DNA of 64,000 nucleotides, taken from the NCBI RefSeq assembly GCF_037543845.1, contig NZ_JBBIFX010000001.1, positions 930,001-994,000 of the forward strand, written 5' to 3'. The position numbers and the translations under genes are program-made. Below the pieces are notes generated by a model. That model saw only the letters and a program-made list of their open reading frames with translations. It was not told the DNA's origin and did not search any database. Each line of letters starts with the position of its first letter. The first letter of the stretch is position 1. Positions 35,794 to 44,960 of the stretch are shown in pieces. This stretch comes from Gymnodinialimonas ulvae. GTDB taxonomy: Bacteria > Pseudomonadota > Alphaproteobacteria > Rhodobacterales > Rhodobacteraceae.

Positions 35794-37383
35794 ATGAGAC
35801 TGATTAAACCCGCACTGCTTGCAGCTGTGATGGCGTTGCCGCTGTCTGGCCCCGCAGCCTACGCCGACACGCCACCCGAAATTCTTGTGGTGGCGCAGAA
35901 CATCGACGACATCGTCGCGATCGACCCCGCGCAGGCTTATGAATTCACCTCCGGCGAGTTGGTGACCAACACCTACGACCGGCTGGTGCAATACGGCGCC
36001 GACGACCCCACCGTGCTTGCGCCCGGCCTTGCCACATCGTGGGAGATCGACGCCGACGCCAAGACCATCACCTTCACCCTGCGCGAGGGCGTGACGTTCA
36101 ACTCCGGCAACCCGATGCGGCCCGAGGATGTCACCGGCTCTTTGCACCGTGTCGTGCAGTTGAACCTGACGCCTGCGTTCATCCTGACGCAACTTGGCTG
36201 GACGCCGGAAAACGTCGCAGAGATGGTCACGTCCGAGGGCAACACCGTCACGATCCGCTATGAGGGGGATTTTTCTCCGGCGTTTGTGATGAACGTCATC
36301 GCGTCCCGGCCTGCGTCGATCGTGGACATGGAAACCGTCATGGCCAACGAGGTCGACGGTGACATGGGCAACGCCTGGCTCAATGCCAACACCGCCGGCA
36401 CCGGCCCGTTCCAGTTGACCGCCTTCCGTGCGGCTGAGCTGATCCGGATGGAGGCCAACCCGAACTATTTCAACGGCGCTCCGGGCGTCGAGGGGATCAT
36501 CATCCGCCATGTCGCCGAAAGCGCTACGCAGCAATTGCTGCTGGAGTCGGGCGACGTGGACATTGCGCGCAATCTAACGCCGGATCAGGTGGCCTCGCTT
36601 GGTGGCGAAAACCTGCGTGTTGAGTCCTTCCCGCAGGCCGCCGTGCATTTCCTGTCGTTCAATCAGGCCGTCGATAGCCTGACCGATCCCGCCGTCTGGG
36701 AGGCTGCGCGTTACCTGGTCGATTACGAGGGCATGACTGACACAATTCTTGCAGGGCAAATGGAGATCCATCAGGCGTTCTGGCCCGAAGGGTTCCCCGG
36801 CGCCCTGACCGATACGCCCTATAGCTACGATCCCGAGCGCGCCGCGCAGATCCTGGCCGACGCGGATGTAGAGCTGCCGATCACCGTCACGCTCGACGTG
36901 ATCAATGCCGCACCGTTCACGGACATGGCGCAGTCGCTTCAGGCCTCGTTTGCCGAAGCTGGGATCGAGTTCGAAATCCTGCCCGGTACCGGATCTCAGG
37001 TGATCACGCGCTATCGCGACCGGAGCCACGAGGCGATGCTGTTGTTCTGGGGTCCGGACTTCATGGACCCTCATTCCAACGCCAAGGCTTTCGCGTATAA
37101 CTCCGACAATCGCCAGGAAACCTACACCGCCACCACGACATGGCGGAACTCCTGGGCCGTGCCGGAAGAGATGAACGCGATGACCACGGCGGCGCTTACG
37201 GAATCCGATCCGGCGGCGCGCGAAGAGATATACCTGGAATTGCAGCGTCAGGTACAGGCGGAATCGCCCATCGTGATCATGTTCCAAGCCTCCTATCAGG
37301 TGGCCTTTGCCGAGGGTGTAACCGGCGAAGTTTTCGGCGCCACATCGGACTTCGTTTTCTACCGTCTGATCGACAAGGAATGA
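35794..37383 (+). CDS. ABC transporter substrate-binding protein, family 5 (DppA/OppA-like)
   Basis: A periplasmic receptor of 529 residues with a Sec signal ending near GPAAYADTPP. SBP_bac_5 motifs are NTYDRLVQYGADDPTVLAPG, TITFTLREGVTFNSGNPM, NTAGTGPFQLTAF and EANPNYFNG. The ATG at 35794 follows TTGGAGGTTCCC. It completes the Dpp-type importer encoded divergently. The C-terminal segment ESPIVIMFQASYQVAFAEGV is also typical. The ligand is unknown; the amidohydrolase and M24 peptidase point to a peptide-like or N-acylated amino compound. A strong hairpin follows the stop. Confidence 0.91.
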   Translation: MRLIKPALLAAVMALPLSGPAAYADTPPEILVVAQNIDDIVAIDPAQAYEFTSGELVTNTYDRLVQYGADDPTVLAPGLATSWEIDADAKTITFTLREGVTFNSGNPMRPEDVTGSLHRVVQLNLTPAFILTQLGWTPENVAEMVTSEGNTVTIRYEGDFSPAFVMNVIASRPASIVDMETVMANEVDGDMGNAWLNANTAGTGPFQLTAFRAAELIRMEANPNYFNGAPGVEGIIIRHVAESATQQLLLESGDVDIARNLTPDQVASLGGENLRVESFPQAAVHFLSFNQAVDSLTDPAVWEAARYLVDYEGMTDTILAGQMEIHQAFWPEGFPGALTDTPYSYDPERAAQILADADVELPITVTLDVINAAPFTDMAQSLQASFAEAGIEFEILPGTGSQVITRYRDRSHEAMLLFWGPDFMDPHSNAKAFAYNSDNRQETYTATTTWRNSWAVPEEMNAMTTAALTESDPAAREEIYLELQRQVQAESPIVIMFQASYQVAFAEGVTGEVFGATSDFVFYRLIDKE

Positions 37384-37400
37384 CCTGACACGATATCCAC

Positions 37401-37428
37401 CGCCGGCCCCGCGGACTTGGGGCCGGCG
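37401..37428 (+). terminator. Strong GC hairpin after the binding-protein gene
   Basis: CGCCGGCCCC at 37401-37410 pairs perfectly with GGGGCCGGCG at 37419-37428 across an 8-base loop. It is followed by CTTTCCATTCCGCTTTCC, a weak pyrimidine tract. It lies 17 bases after the stop and probably reduces read-through into the M24 peptidase gene. Confidence 0.65.
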
Positions 37429-37469
37429 CTTTCCATTCCGCTTTCCGATTTGTGACGGGGACCTGATCC

Positions 37470-38564
37470 ATGGACGTTTTCAAAGACCGCCTCACCCGCC
37501 TTCGCGCCCGCATGGCCGACGTCGGCACGGATCTGGTCGCTCTTGGTCCCACGAGCCACATGGTGTGGCTTGCCGGAGCCGATCCACACGGCGATGAACG
37601 CCCCGTTATGCTGCTGATCAGCCAGACACACGCTGGTTTTCTGATGCCCGCGCTCAACGCCAATTCCGTGCGCCAGATGACGGACCTGCCGTTCGAGACA
37701 TGGACCGATGACGCCGGGCCGGGTGAAGCCCTGGCGGCCTTGCTCAAGGCCTGTGGTCCTGCAAGCACTGTCGCGGTGGACGAGGCGATGCGCGCGGATT
37801 TCGCGTTGCTGTTGCTGGATGCGATGGACGCGCCCGCCCGCGATTTCTCACACACCACCTTGGGCCACCTGCGCGCCATGAAGGACGCGGCAGAACTCGA
37901 CACACTGCGCGCCTGCGCCCGCCTGAACGACGCTGCCGCCACCGCCGGATTTGACGCGCTGGAGGTCGGCATGACCGAACGCGACGTGGCCCGCGTGATC
38001 CACGATCACTACAAAACCAACGGCGCGAAACCGGAATTCACCATTGTGGGCTTCGGCCAAAACGGTGCGTTCCCGCACCACCACACCGGCGACACCGCGC
38101 TGGCCGAGGACACGGCCGTGCTCATCGACACGGGGTGTCGGTTCAACGGCTATCCGTCCGACATGACGCGCTGCGGCTGGTTTGGGGGCACGCCCGATGC
38201 CACGTTTCTCGAGGTGTCCGGCGTGGTCGAGCAGGCCGTGCAGGCCGCGTTCGACGCCGTTCGGCCCGGTGCGGTCGCAAAGGACATCGACGCAGCCGCG
38301 CGGGGTGTGATCGCGGCGGCTGGCTACGGCGACTATTTCGTCCATCGCACCGGCCATGGCCTCGGCATTGACATCCATGAGCCACCCTACATCACCGCCA
38401 CCTCCGACGTGATGCTCCACGAGGGCAACGTTTTCTCGATTGAGCCGGGGATTTACCTGCCCGGCCGCTTCGGAGTGCGCTTGGAGGATATCGTCACGGT
38501 CACCGCCGACGGCGCGGAGATCCTGTCGGGTCTGCCGCGCACGATCTGGACGTCCCGGCGTTAG
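37470..38564 (+). CDS. M24 family metallopeptidase (Xaa-Pro dipeptidase-like)
   Basis: A 364-residue pita-bread metalloenzyme with an N-terminal creatinase-like domain (about 1-130) and a C-terminal catalytic domain. All five metal ligands are visible: Asp in LIDTGCRF, Asp in YPSDMTR, His in HGLGIDIHE, Glu in SIEPGIYL and Glu in RLEDIV. Complete ligands argue for a peptidase rather than creatinase, which lacks metal. It is cytoplasmic. It follows the ABC receptor gene by 86 bases and would hydrolyse the imported dipeptide or amide. Confidence 0.89.
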   Translation: MDVFKDRLTRLRARMADVGTDLVALGPTSHMVWLAGADPHGDERPVMLLISQTHAGFLMPALNANSVRQMTDLPFETWTDDAGPGEALAALLKACGPASTVAVDEAMRADFALLLLDAMDAPARDFSHTTLGHLRAMKDAAELDTLRACARLNDAAATAGFDALEVGMTERDVARVIHDHYKTNGAKPEFTIVGFGQNGAFPHHHTGDTALAEDTAVLIDTGCRFNGYPSDMTRCGWFGGTPDATFLEVSGVVEQAVQAAFDAVRPGAVAKDIDAAARGVIAAAGYGDYFVHRTGHGLGIDIHEPPYITATSDVMLHEGNVFSIEPGIYLPGRFGVRLEDIVTVTADGAEILSGLPRTIWTSRR

Positions 38565-38585
38565 GTTGTCGCAACCGCCGTCGCC

Positions 38586-40034
38586 CTAACCTTCCGCGCG
38601 CAACTGTGCCTTCTGCACCTTGCCCATCGTGTTACGCGGCAGTTCGGGCAAAACCCGCACCCTGCGCGGGATCTTGAACCGCGCCAACTTGTCCGACAAC
38701 GCAGCGCCAAGGCTGGCCACATCCATCGCGCCGTCCGCCTTCAACACAATGGCCGCCGCCACGACTTCACCAAGATCAGGGTCCGGAAGACCGTAAACCG
38801 CGCTTTCGACGACCCCGGGAAGCGCGTCAATCTCAACCTCGACCTCCTTGGGGTAGACGTTAAAGCCGCCCGATATCACCAGATCCTTCTGCCGCCCGAC
38901 AATTGACAGGTAGCCATCGGCGTCCAACTGCCCCAGGTCACCGGTGATGAACCAGCCATCTTCGGTGAAGCTTTCCGCGGTCTTTTCGGTATTGCGCCAA
39001 TAGCCCGGCGTCACATTGGGCCCCTTCACCTCGACCACGCCGATCCCCTGCGCATCCGGCGCGGTGATCCGCATCTCGACCCCCGGCAAAGGATGGCCCA
39101 CCGTGCCGGCGCGCCGATCGCCATCATAAGGGTTAGACGTAATCATGTTGGTCTCGGTCATTCCGTAGCGCTCAAGGATCGCGTGCCCGGTGCGCGCCTT
39201 GAACCCGGCGTGGCTTTCGGCCAGCAACGGGGCAGAGCCGGACACAAACACCCTCATATGCGCCAGCGCCTTGCGCGTGAACCGGGGGTCGCCAAGCATG
39301 CGCGTGTAGAATGTCGGCACCCCCATCATCGCGGTGCATTCCGGCAAGTGGCCCGCAACCGCGTCAATGTCGAAGCTCGGAAGGAACACCATCCGCCCCC
39401 CCGCCAGCAGCATGATGTTCGTTGCCACAAACAGCCCGTGTGTGTGAAAAATCGGCAAGGCGTGCAGAAGGCTATCGTCTTGCGTGAATTGCCATAGATC
39501 GCGAAGCACCTGCGCATTGGACAGCAGGTTGTCATGGGTCAGCATGGCGCCCTTTGACCGCCCCGTAGTGCCAGAGGTGTAAAGGATCGCCGCCAGATCT
39601 GCCCCCCCGCGCGCGACCGGAAAGGCCTCCGGCCCAGAGGCGGTCAGCTCGATCGGGGTGGCGACGTGGACCCCGCGCCGTTCGGCCACACAGCGCGCAG
39701 CTTCCGTGGTTTCGTCGAGCACGAGAAGCGTTGGATCGGCGTCGCCGAGAAAGTAATCTATTTCCGCCCCGGTATATCCGGTGTTGAGCGGTACAAAGAC
39801 CGCACCCGCGGCCACCGTCGCCAGATAGAGCAAGAGACCCTCAGGCGATTTTGCGATCTGGCACAGAACCCTGTCGCCAGGTTTGACGCCAACGGCCTGC
39901 AGATGCGCGGCCGTCTGCGCCACGCGCTTTCGCAAGGGGCCGTATTCCAGAGCAAAGCCATCCGGTGTATTCAGAAACAGTGCATTGTCCGGCTGATGCG
40001 TCAGCAGCGCGGACATCAGGGTGTTGACGCTCAT
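38586..40034 (-). CDS. Acyl-CoA synthetase, malonyl-CoA synthetase (MatB)-like
   Basis: A 482-residue AMP-forming acid-CoA ligase. Motifs are A3 AILYTSGTTGRSKGAMLTHD, A5 ERYGMTETNMITSNPYDGDR, A8 GRQKDLVISGGFNVYPKEVE and the A10 lysine in NTMGKVQKAQLR. The stretch YGMTETNMITSNPYDGDRRA is characteristic of MatB, which makes malonyl-CoA from malonate. It is transcribed divergently from an FAH-family hydrolase. No malonyl-CoA decarboxylase is present, so the substrate is inferred from sequence. Confidence 0.85.
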   Translation of the reverse strand: MSVNTLMSALLTHQPDNALFLNTPDGFALEYGPLRKRVAQTAAHLQAVGVKPGDRVLCQIAKSPEGLLLYLATVAAGAVFVPLNTGYTGAEIDYFLGDADPTLLVLDETTEAARCVAERRGVHVATPIELTASGPEAFPVARGGADLAAILYTSGTTGRSKGAMLTHDNLLSNAQVLRDLWQFTQDDSLLHALPIFHTHGLFVATNIMLLAGGRMVFLPSFDIDAVAGHLPECTAMMGVPTFYTRMLGDPRFTRKALAHMRVFVSGSAPLLAESHAGFKARTGHAILERYGMTETNMITSNPYDGDRRAGTVGHPLPGVEMRITAPDAQGIGVVEVKGPNVTPGYWRNTEKTAESFTEDGWFITGDLGQLDADGYLSIVGRQKDLVISGGFNVYPKEVEVEIDALPGVVESAVYGLPDPDLGEVVAAAIVLKADGAMDVASLGAALSDKLARFKIPRRVRVLPELPRNTMGKVQKAQLRAEG

Positions 40035-40143
40035 CTTCAGGGCCTCATTCTCGATCTTGAGTGCATATCACCACAGACATCGTGGCATTGGCCATGCCTG
40101 ACCCGCATGTTAAGCCCCTGCCACATCGCACAGGAAAACGCCC

Positions 40144-40827
40144 ATGCCCACATTTGTCATCCCGGCTGCGGATCAACCGGCTGTTCCGACATCGAGCGGC
40201 GAGCGATTTCCCGTGCGCCGGGTTTATTGCATCGGGCGCAATTTCGCGGATCACGCGGTTGAAATGGGCCATGATCCCACGCGCGAGGCGCCGTTTTTCT
40301 TTCAGAAGAACCCAGACAACCTCGATCCCTCGGGCCAATTTCCCTACCCGCCCCATACCGACAATGTCCATCATGAGGTGGAGCTTCTGATCGCGCTGAA
40401 ATCCGGCGGCACGGACATCCCTTTGGACACGGCGCTGGATCACGTCTGGGGCTACGGCGTGGCGCTCGACATGACGCGTCGCGATCTGCAGGGCGCGGCC
40501 AAAAAGGCCGGGCGCCCATGGGAGATCGGCAAGGCCGCCGAACGCTCCGGCCCGGTGGGGCCCGTATATCCGGTCAGCGATGTCGGCCATCTCGAAGCGG
40601 GCCGGATCTCTGTTTCCGTCAATGGAGAGATGCGGCAGGACGGAGACCTGAACCAAATGATCTGGAAGGTGCCGGAAATGATCGCCTACCTCTCGGCCTA
40701 TTTCGAACTGGCGGCGGGCGACGTCATTCTGGGCGGCACGCCAGCCGGCGTTGGCCCAGTGGTGCGGGGCGATACGATGGTGGCACGGATCGAGGGACTG
40801 GGCGAGATCACGGTGGACGTGACCTGA
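40144..40827 (+). CDS. Fumarylacetoacetate hydrolase (FAH) family protein
   Basis: A 227-residue enzyme of the FAH superfamily, which hydrolyses or decarboxylates acylpyruvates. The family phrases VYCIGRNFADHAVEMGHDP near residues 28-46, the metal-site VHHEVELLIAL (Glu-x-Glu) and LGGTPAGVGPV near the C-terminus are intact. The compact length fits fumarylpyruvate or acylpyruvate hydrolases. It overlaps nothing and converges on the opgG-like gene with a 6-base gap. The substrate is unknown. Confidence 0.87.
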   Translation: MPTFVIPAADQPAVPTSSGERFPVRRVYCIGRNFADHAVEMGHDPTREAPFFFQKNPDNLDPSGQFPYPPHTDNVHHEVELLIALKSGGTDIPLDTALDHVWGYGVALDMTRRDLQGAAKKAGRPWEIGKAAERSGPVGPVYPVSDVGHLEAGRISVSVNGEMRQDGDLNQMIWKVPEMIAYLSAYFELAAGDVILGGTPAGVGPVVRGDTMVARIEGLGEITVDVT

Positions 40828-40833
40828 AGCGCG

Positions 40834-42357
40834 TCATTCCCGCCCGTCCCGCTTGCGGGTCCAGCGGTGCAGCCAGACCGGGCTGACGGCCAAGCCCGCC
40901 GCATCGCGCAGCACCAGTCGCAATTCAAGCGCGCGGGTCTCTTCGCCCGGCGTCACAAGGAATGTCGCGCGTTGGCCCCGCCCATCGGGCAGATCGAACA
41001 AGGCCAAGCCGCGCAGCATCTCGGGCGTGGACCCATCGCCCGACACCGACAGGTCGGGCATCAGCCCCTCTGCCGATCCGTCGAAATCAATCACGAACCG
41101 GCGTGTGCCGGGGAACTCATGCTCTCGCCCGCTGCGCGAGGCCAAGATGCGGGCGGGGCTTTGGGTGTCCGGCGCGGACAACGTCCAATCAATGCGGTAA
41201 TCGTAACGGTATTCTCCGCCCGCCTCCAACGCCGCCTCCGGTCGCCAGAATGCAACGATATTGTCGAGGAATTCCGTGCCCGTCGGGATCTCCACCAAAA
41301 GGACCGCGCCCGGCCCCCACGCACTCTGCGGGCGCACAACGGCGGAGGGACGCGCCTCATAGCGCGCTTCGGTGTCTTCAAAATCCTCAAAGGTCCGCGC
41401 CGTTTGAAACAGGCCGAAACTGGTCGGATCGACATCCCCGAAGGCCGAGGTCTCTACTGAGACCGGGTTGCCAATGGGCCGCCAAAGCCGCTCGCCCGCG
41501 CCATTTTCCACGAACAGCACATCGCTGTCATGAACACGTGGGCGGAAATCGTCCGACGCGGCGTCGCGCATCGGCCCCTTGAGGTACATCGATGTCAACG
41601 GAGCGATCCCGATCGTTTCGAGGCGCGCGCGGGGGAACAGTGTCACGTTCACATCCATCACCGTGTCCACGCCCGGGCGCAGCACCAGATCGAAATGCCC
41701 GGTCAGGGACGGGCTGTCGATCAAGGCCTCCATCCGGATATGATCCCCCTGCCCTTCATGCACCCGCATATGGGTGAAGCGTGGGAATTCCTCGGGCACC
41801 GACCCGCCCGTGCCAAGGGCGACGGCGCGCGCCGACAGGCCATAGACCATCGCCCGCCCGATGGCGCGGAAATAGCTCGCGCCCTGGAATACCGCGACCT
41901 CGTCCATCCGGTCCGGCGCATTGACCGGATGGCGCAACCGCATGCCGGAAAACCCCGCACCGGGCGAGGTTTCGGGGATCTCGTCGAAATAACGCGGCTC
42001 AAAATCGAACAAGGCGGGCGTCAGCGGAAAATCCGACCACACACCGTCGACCTGCCGCTCCACCGTGACCGGGTCGGGAAAATAGAGGCCCGGCGGCATC
42101 AGATCGAGGGTGAACCCATCCCCCTGCGGCAGAAGCGCGGCCTGGCCCACGATCGGACGAATGCCGCGATAGGCGTCGTAGTCCAACCCTTCGAACGGGG
42201 CGGGCAAGACCCCAGATGGTGCGACATAGGCTTCACGTGCAAGCGCCCTGGCGGCCTCCAGTAATGAGGGAAGGCCAGATTGCGCGGCCAGTGGCAAGCC
42301 GTAGCTTGCCATGCCCGCAAGCGCCGTGCCCATGAACAACCGCCGATCCATCTTCAT
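40834..42357 (-). CDS. Glucan biosynthesis protein (OpgG/OpgD family)
   Basis: This periplasmic protein of 507 residues is needed for backbone formation of osmoregulated periplasmic glucans. The N-terminus has a twin-arginine signal, MDRRLFMGTALAG, as in OpgD, with cleavage near LPLAAQS. Family phrases are YDAYRGIRP, LYFPDPVTVERQVDG, SGMRLRHPVN, FRAIGRAMVYGLSARAVALG and TSMYLKGP. GGGAGGATGCAGG precedes the ATG at 42357; a longer start is rejected. The glucosyltransferase OpgH is not in the window. It is divergent from a lipid-transferase cluster that could modify the glucans. Confidence 0.9.
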   Translation of the reverse strand: MKMDRRLFMGTALAGMASYGLPLAAQSGLPSLLEAARALAREAYVAPSGVLPAPFEGLDYDAYRGIRPIVGQAALLPQGDGFTLDLMPPGLYFPDPVTVERQVDGVWSDFPLTPALFDFEPRYFDEIPETSPGAGFSGMRLRHPVNAPDRMDEVAVFQGASYFRAIGRAMVYGLSARAVALGTGGSVPEEFPRFTHMRVHEGQGDHIRMEALIDSPSLTGHFDLVLRPGVDTVMDVNVTLFPRARLETIGIAPLTSMYLKGPMRDAASDDFRPRVHDSDVLFVENGAGERLWRPIGNPVSVETSAFGDVDPTSFGLFQTARTFEDFEDTEARYEARPSAVVRPQSAWGPGAVLLVEIPTGTEFLDNIVAFWRPEAALEAGGEYRYDYRIDWTLSAPDTQSPARILASRSGREHEFPGTRRFVIDFDGSAEGLMPDLSVSGDGSTPEMLRGLALFDLPDGRGQRATFLVTPGEETRALELRLVLRDAAGLAVSPVWLHRWTRKRDGRE

Positions 42358-42618
42358 CCTGCATCCTCCCAAGGGCGCCCGTTCGCCCCGCCACAGATAC
42401 GGTGATCTGCTCAATTCCTACGCACCAAACCGCAGGACCGCCCACGGATCATGCCGATTTCGTCATTTTCCCTACAAGGCCCTTTCTTGTACGCCTTGCC
42501 ACATTACCATTCAGCCAAATCATGATCTGCCAACCCCGCCCTGAGCAAGGGCCCATTGCCCGGACCGCCTCAACCCTTGAGCGAGAGACCAACAAATATT
42601 GACGATCACGGGCCGCAC

Positions 42619-43344
42619 ATGCCGGGGCCTCTCTCGATTGTGAAGTCGGGCGGGCCGGTGGTGCCGTTCGGCCTCGCGGCCCTTGCAGGGCTTTGCGCCG
42701 TGATCCTTGCCGGGGGACTTCTCCCGAGCGTGGACCCATTGCGCGTCCAGCTCTGGGGCGGTGGTGCGTTTGCCGTTGCGGCGTCCGTAGCGCTTTTTGG
42801 GATGGCCCGCAGCTACCCGCATGGCGTGCCGGGCCTGTGCAACATTGTAACTTTGGCGCGCCTTGGTCTCGCCTGCTTGCTGGTCGGCGCGCTTGTGTCA
42901 GGGGCATCGGCGCAGTGGCTCGTGTTCGCCATCGCGGGGCTCGCTTTCGCGTTGGACGGCGTCGACGGCTATCTGGCGCGGCGCTCGGGCTTGTCCTCGG
43001 ACTTCGGCGCGCGCTTCGATATGGAGGTCGACTCGGCACTAGCTCTGACGCTTGCGGCGCTCGCCTATTCGTCCGAGGCTGCGGGCGTCTACGTACTATT
43101 GCTGGGTTTGCCGCGCTATGCCTTCGGTTTGGCACAGGTTTTCCTGCCATGGCTCAACCGCCCCCTGCCGCCGCGCTTCACGCGCAAGGTTGTGTGCGTG
43201 ATCCAGATCGCGGCGCTGTTGGTGATGGTCTTCCCGCTGGCCGGGTCGCCGTTTACCGATACACTTGCCGCTCTCGCGGCTTTGGCGCTGGTCTGGTCAT
43301 TCTGGCGCGACATCGCTTGGCTGCGGGCCGAGGCCACGGCGTGA
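42619..43344 (+). CDS. CDP-alcohol phosphatidyltransferase family membrane protein
   Basis: A 241-residue inner-membrane enzyme with five or six helices. The catalytic signature DGVDGYLARR followed by SDFGARFDMEVD matches D-x2-D-G-x2-A-R-x8-G-x3-D-x3-D, near residues 113-139. Such enzymes transfer a CMP-linked phospho-alcohol to an acceptor alcohol. The start at 42619 (MPGPL) is chosen over one 63 bases upstream; neither has a strong ribosome-binding site. Its stop overlaps the next gene's GTG (GTGA). Substrate and product lipid are unknown. Confidence 0.83.
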   Translation: MPGPLSIVKSGGPVVPFGLAALAGLCAVILAGGLLPSVDPLRVQLWGGGAFAVAASVALFGMARSYPHGVPGLCNIVTLARLGLACLLVGALVSGASAQWLVFAIAGLAFALDGVDGYLARRSGLSSDFGARFDMEVDSALALTLAALAYSSEAAGVYVLLLGLPRYAFGLAQVFLPWLNRPLPPRFTRKVVCVIQIAALLVMVFPLAGSPFTDTLAALAALALVWSFWRDIAWLRAEATA

Positions 43345-44960
43345 AATCGGTGCCGCTGATTGCTGCAGCCTTGATGCTGCATCTGGTGCTGATCCAGCCG
43401 AACCATCCCGGCGCCATGACCTGGGGCGCGCTATTGGCGTTTCCGCTCGAACTTCCCGCGATTTTGCTGGCCCTTTTGACCCTCGGGCGCAGTTGGGCCG
43501 GACAGGCTCTGCGCGTTGGTGTAACCTTGGCGTTAACCAGTCTCGCGGTGCTCAAGACCGCCGATTTCGTTAGCTTCACAGCCCTGTCGCGCGGCTTCAA
43601 TCCGGTCACCGATCTCTCTCTGATCGATGCTTTTGCCCGGCTTCTGACCGGCGCGCTCGGCGTTGGCATGGCGATCGTCGTCGGCATCGCAGCGGTGCTT
43701 GCCATGGGTCTTGTCGCACTTTTGTTGTGGTGGGCCACTGGCGTATGGTCCGGCCTCCGCCGGTCCCGGCCCGCACGGCTGGCGACGGCCCCGCTTGCCT
43801 TGATGGCGAGCGGCGTCGCAGGCGCTGAAGTCGGGCACACGATGAACCGCTGGACGTTGCCCTATGACCCGGCGGGCGCTGCATTCACCGCGCGGGTCGG
43901 GGTCGAGCGCCTGGAGCTGATCCGCGACACCCGCGCCCGGCTGGCCGCGTTCGATGCCGCTGCCGCGCAGGATCCGTTTACCAACACCACCGGCCTGTTC
44001 GCGGCCATCGACCGCGATGTCCTCGTGATCTTCATCGAAAGCTATGGCCGCACCAGCTTCGACACCCCGCTCTACGCCGAGACCCACCGCGCGACCCTGT
44101 CCGCCGCCGAGGCGCGCCTTTCCGATCTCGGACTTGCGATGCAATCGGGGTTCATGACCTCACCCACGCAGGGCGGCCAAAGCTGGCTGGCGCACACGAC
44201 CTTTGCAAACGGCCTCTGGGTCGACAATCAGATCAGCCATGCCGCGGCACTGGCCAGCGGGCGGGAAACGCTCTACCACCACGCCGCCGCCAACGGGTTC
44301 CGCACCGCGACGTTGATGCCGCAGATCACGCTGGATTGGCCGGAATCTGCAGTCATGGGCTTCGAGGATATCTTGGTGGCCGCCGATACGGGATATGCCG
44401 GATTGCCGTTCAACTGGGTCACGATGCCGGACCAGTACACGCTGGCAACGCTCGACCGGTTGCTGCGCGACGGCTCCGATCCGCGACGGCTTTTCGTGCA
44501 GGTCGCGCTGGTCTCGTCCCACGCGCCCTGGACGCCGGTGCCGGATCTGTTGCCGTGGGAGGCGATCACCGATGGCACCGAATTCAACAGCATGGCACAG
44601 GCCGGAGACCCGCCCGAAGTCGTCTGGCGCGACCATGACCGGGTGCGCGATCAATACCGCTTGGCCATCGATTATTCGCTACAGGTGGTCTTCGAATACG
44701 CCGCGCTGCATGCCGAAACGCCGCCATTGATCATCGCGGTCGGCGACCATCAGGCGGCGGGCTTCATTGCGTTGGACGAACGGGCCGAGGTTCCGATCCA
44801 CGTGATCGGCCCCGAGGCGCTTGTGTCGCGTTTGGGCGCGCTCGCACCCTCACCCGGCCTTTTGCCCCCGGACGAGGCCGAGGCCATCGGGATGGAGACG
44901 GCGCGCGATATCCTTTTGACCGCGTTCCGAGCGGACGCAGCGGCGGAGTTGGGACAATGA
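43341..44960 (+). CDS. Sulfatase/alkaline-phosphatase-superfamily membrane transferase (LTA synthase / OpgB-like)
   Basis: A 539-residue protein with an N-terminal block of four or five helices (to about residue 170) and then a large periplasmic sulfatase-like domain. The first metal-site Glu is in LVIFIESYGRTSF, the probable nucleophile is the Ser of TQGGQSWLAH, and the second metal site is VGDHQAAGF. The layout resembles LtaS and the phosphoglycerol transferase OpgB (MdoB). It starts with GTG overlapping the previous stop and ends overlapping the next start (ATGA). A phosphoglycerol or similar head-group transferase role is inferred, supported by the divergent opgG-like gene. Confidence 0.8.
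   Translation: MKSVPLIAAALMLHLVLIQPNHPGAMTWGALLAFPLELPAILLALLTLGRSWAGQALRVGVTLALTSLAVLKTADFVSFTALSRGFNPVTDLSLIDAFARLLTGALGVGMAIVVGIAAVLAMGLVALLLWWATGVWSGLRRSRPARLATAPLALMASGVAGAEVGHTMNRWTLPYDPAGAAFTARVGVERLELIRDTRARLAAFDAAAAQDPFTNTTGLFAAIDRDVLVIFIESYGRTSFDTPLYAETHRATLSAAEARLSDLGLAMQSGFMTSPTQGGQSWLAHTTFANGLWVDNQISHAAALASGRETLYHHAAANGFRTATLMPQITLDWPESAVMGFEDILVAADTGYAGLPFNWVTMPDQYTLATLDRLLRDGSDPRRLFVQVALVSSHAPWTPVPDLLPWEAITDGTEFNSMAQAGDPPEVVWRDHDRVRDQYRLAIDYSLQVVFEYAALHAETPPLIIAVGDHQAAGFIALDERAEVPIHVIGPEALVSRLGALAPSPGLLPPDEAEAIGMETARDILLTAFRADAAAELGQ

Noticed and set aside
37470..38564. Creatinase rather than peptidase for the M24 protein
   Set aside because: All five metal ligands of M24 peptidases are present, whereas creatinase lacks them.
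42693..43340. In-frame N-terminal extension of the sulfatase-like gene across the CDP-alcohol transferase gene
   Set aside because: It overlaps a clear membrane enzyme in another frame; the GTG at 43341 forms a GTGA junction with that gene's stop.
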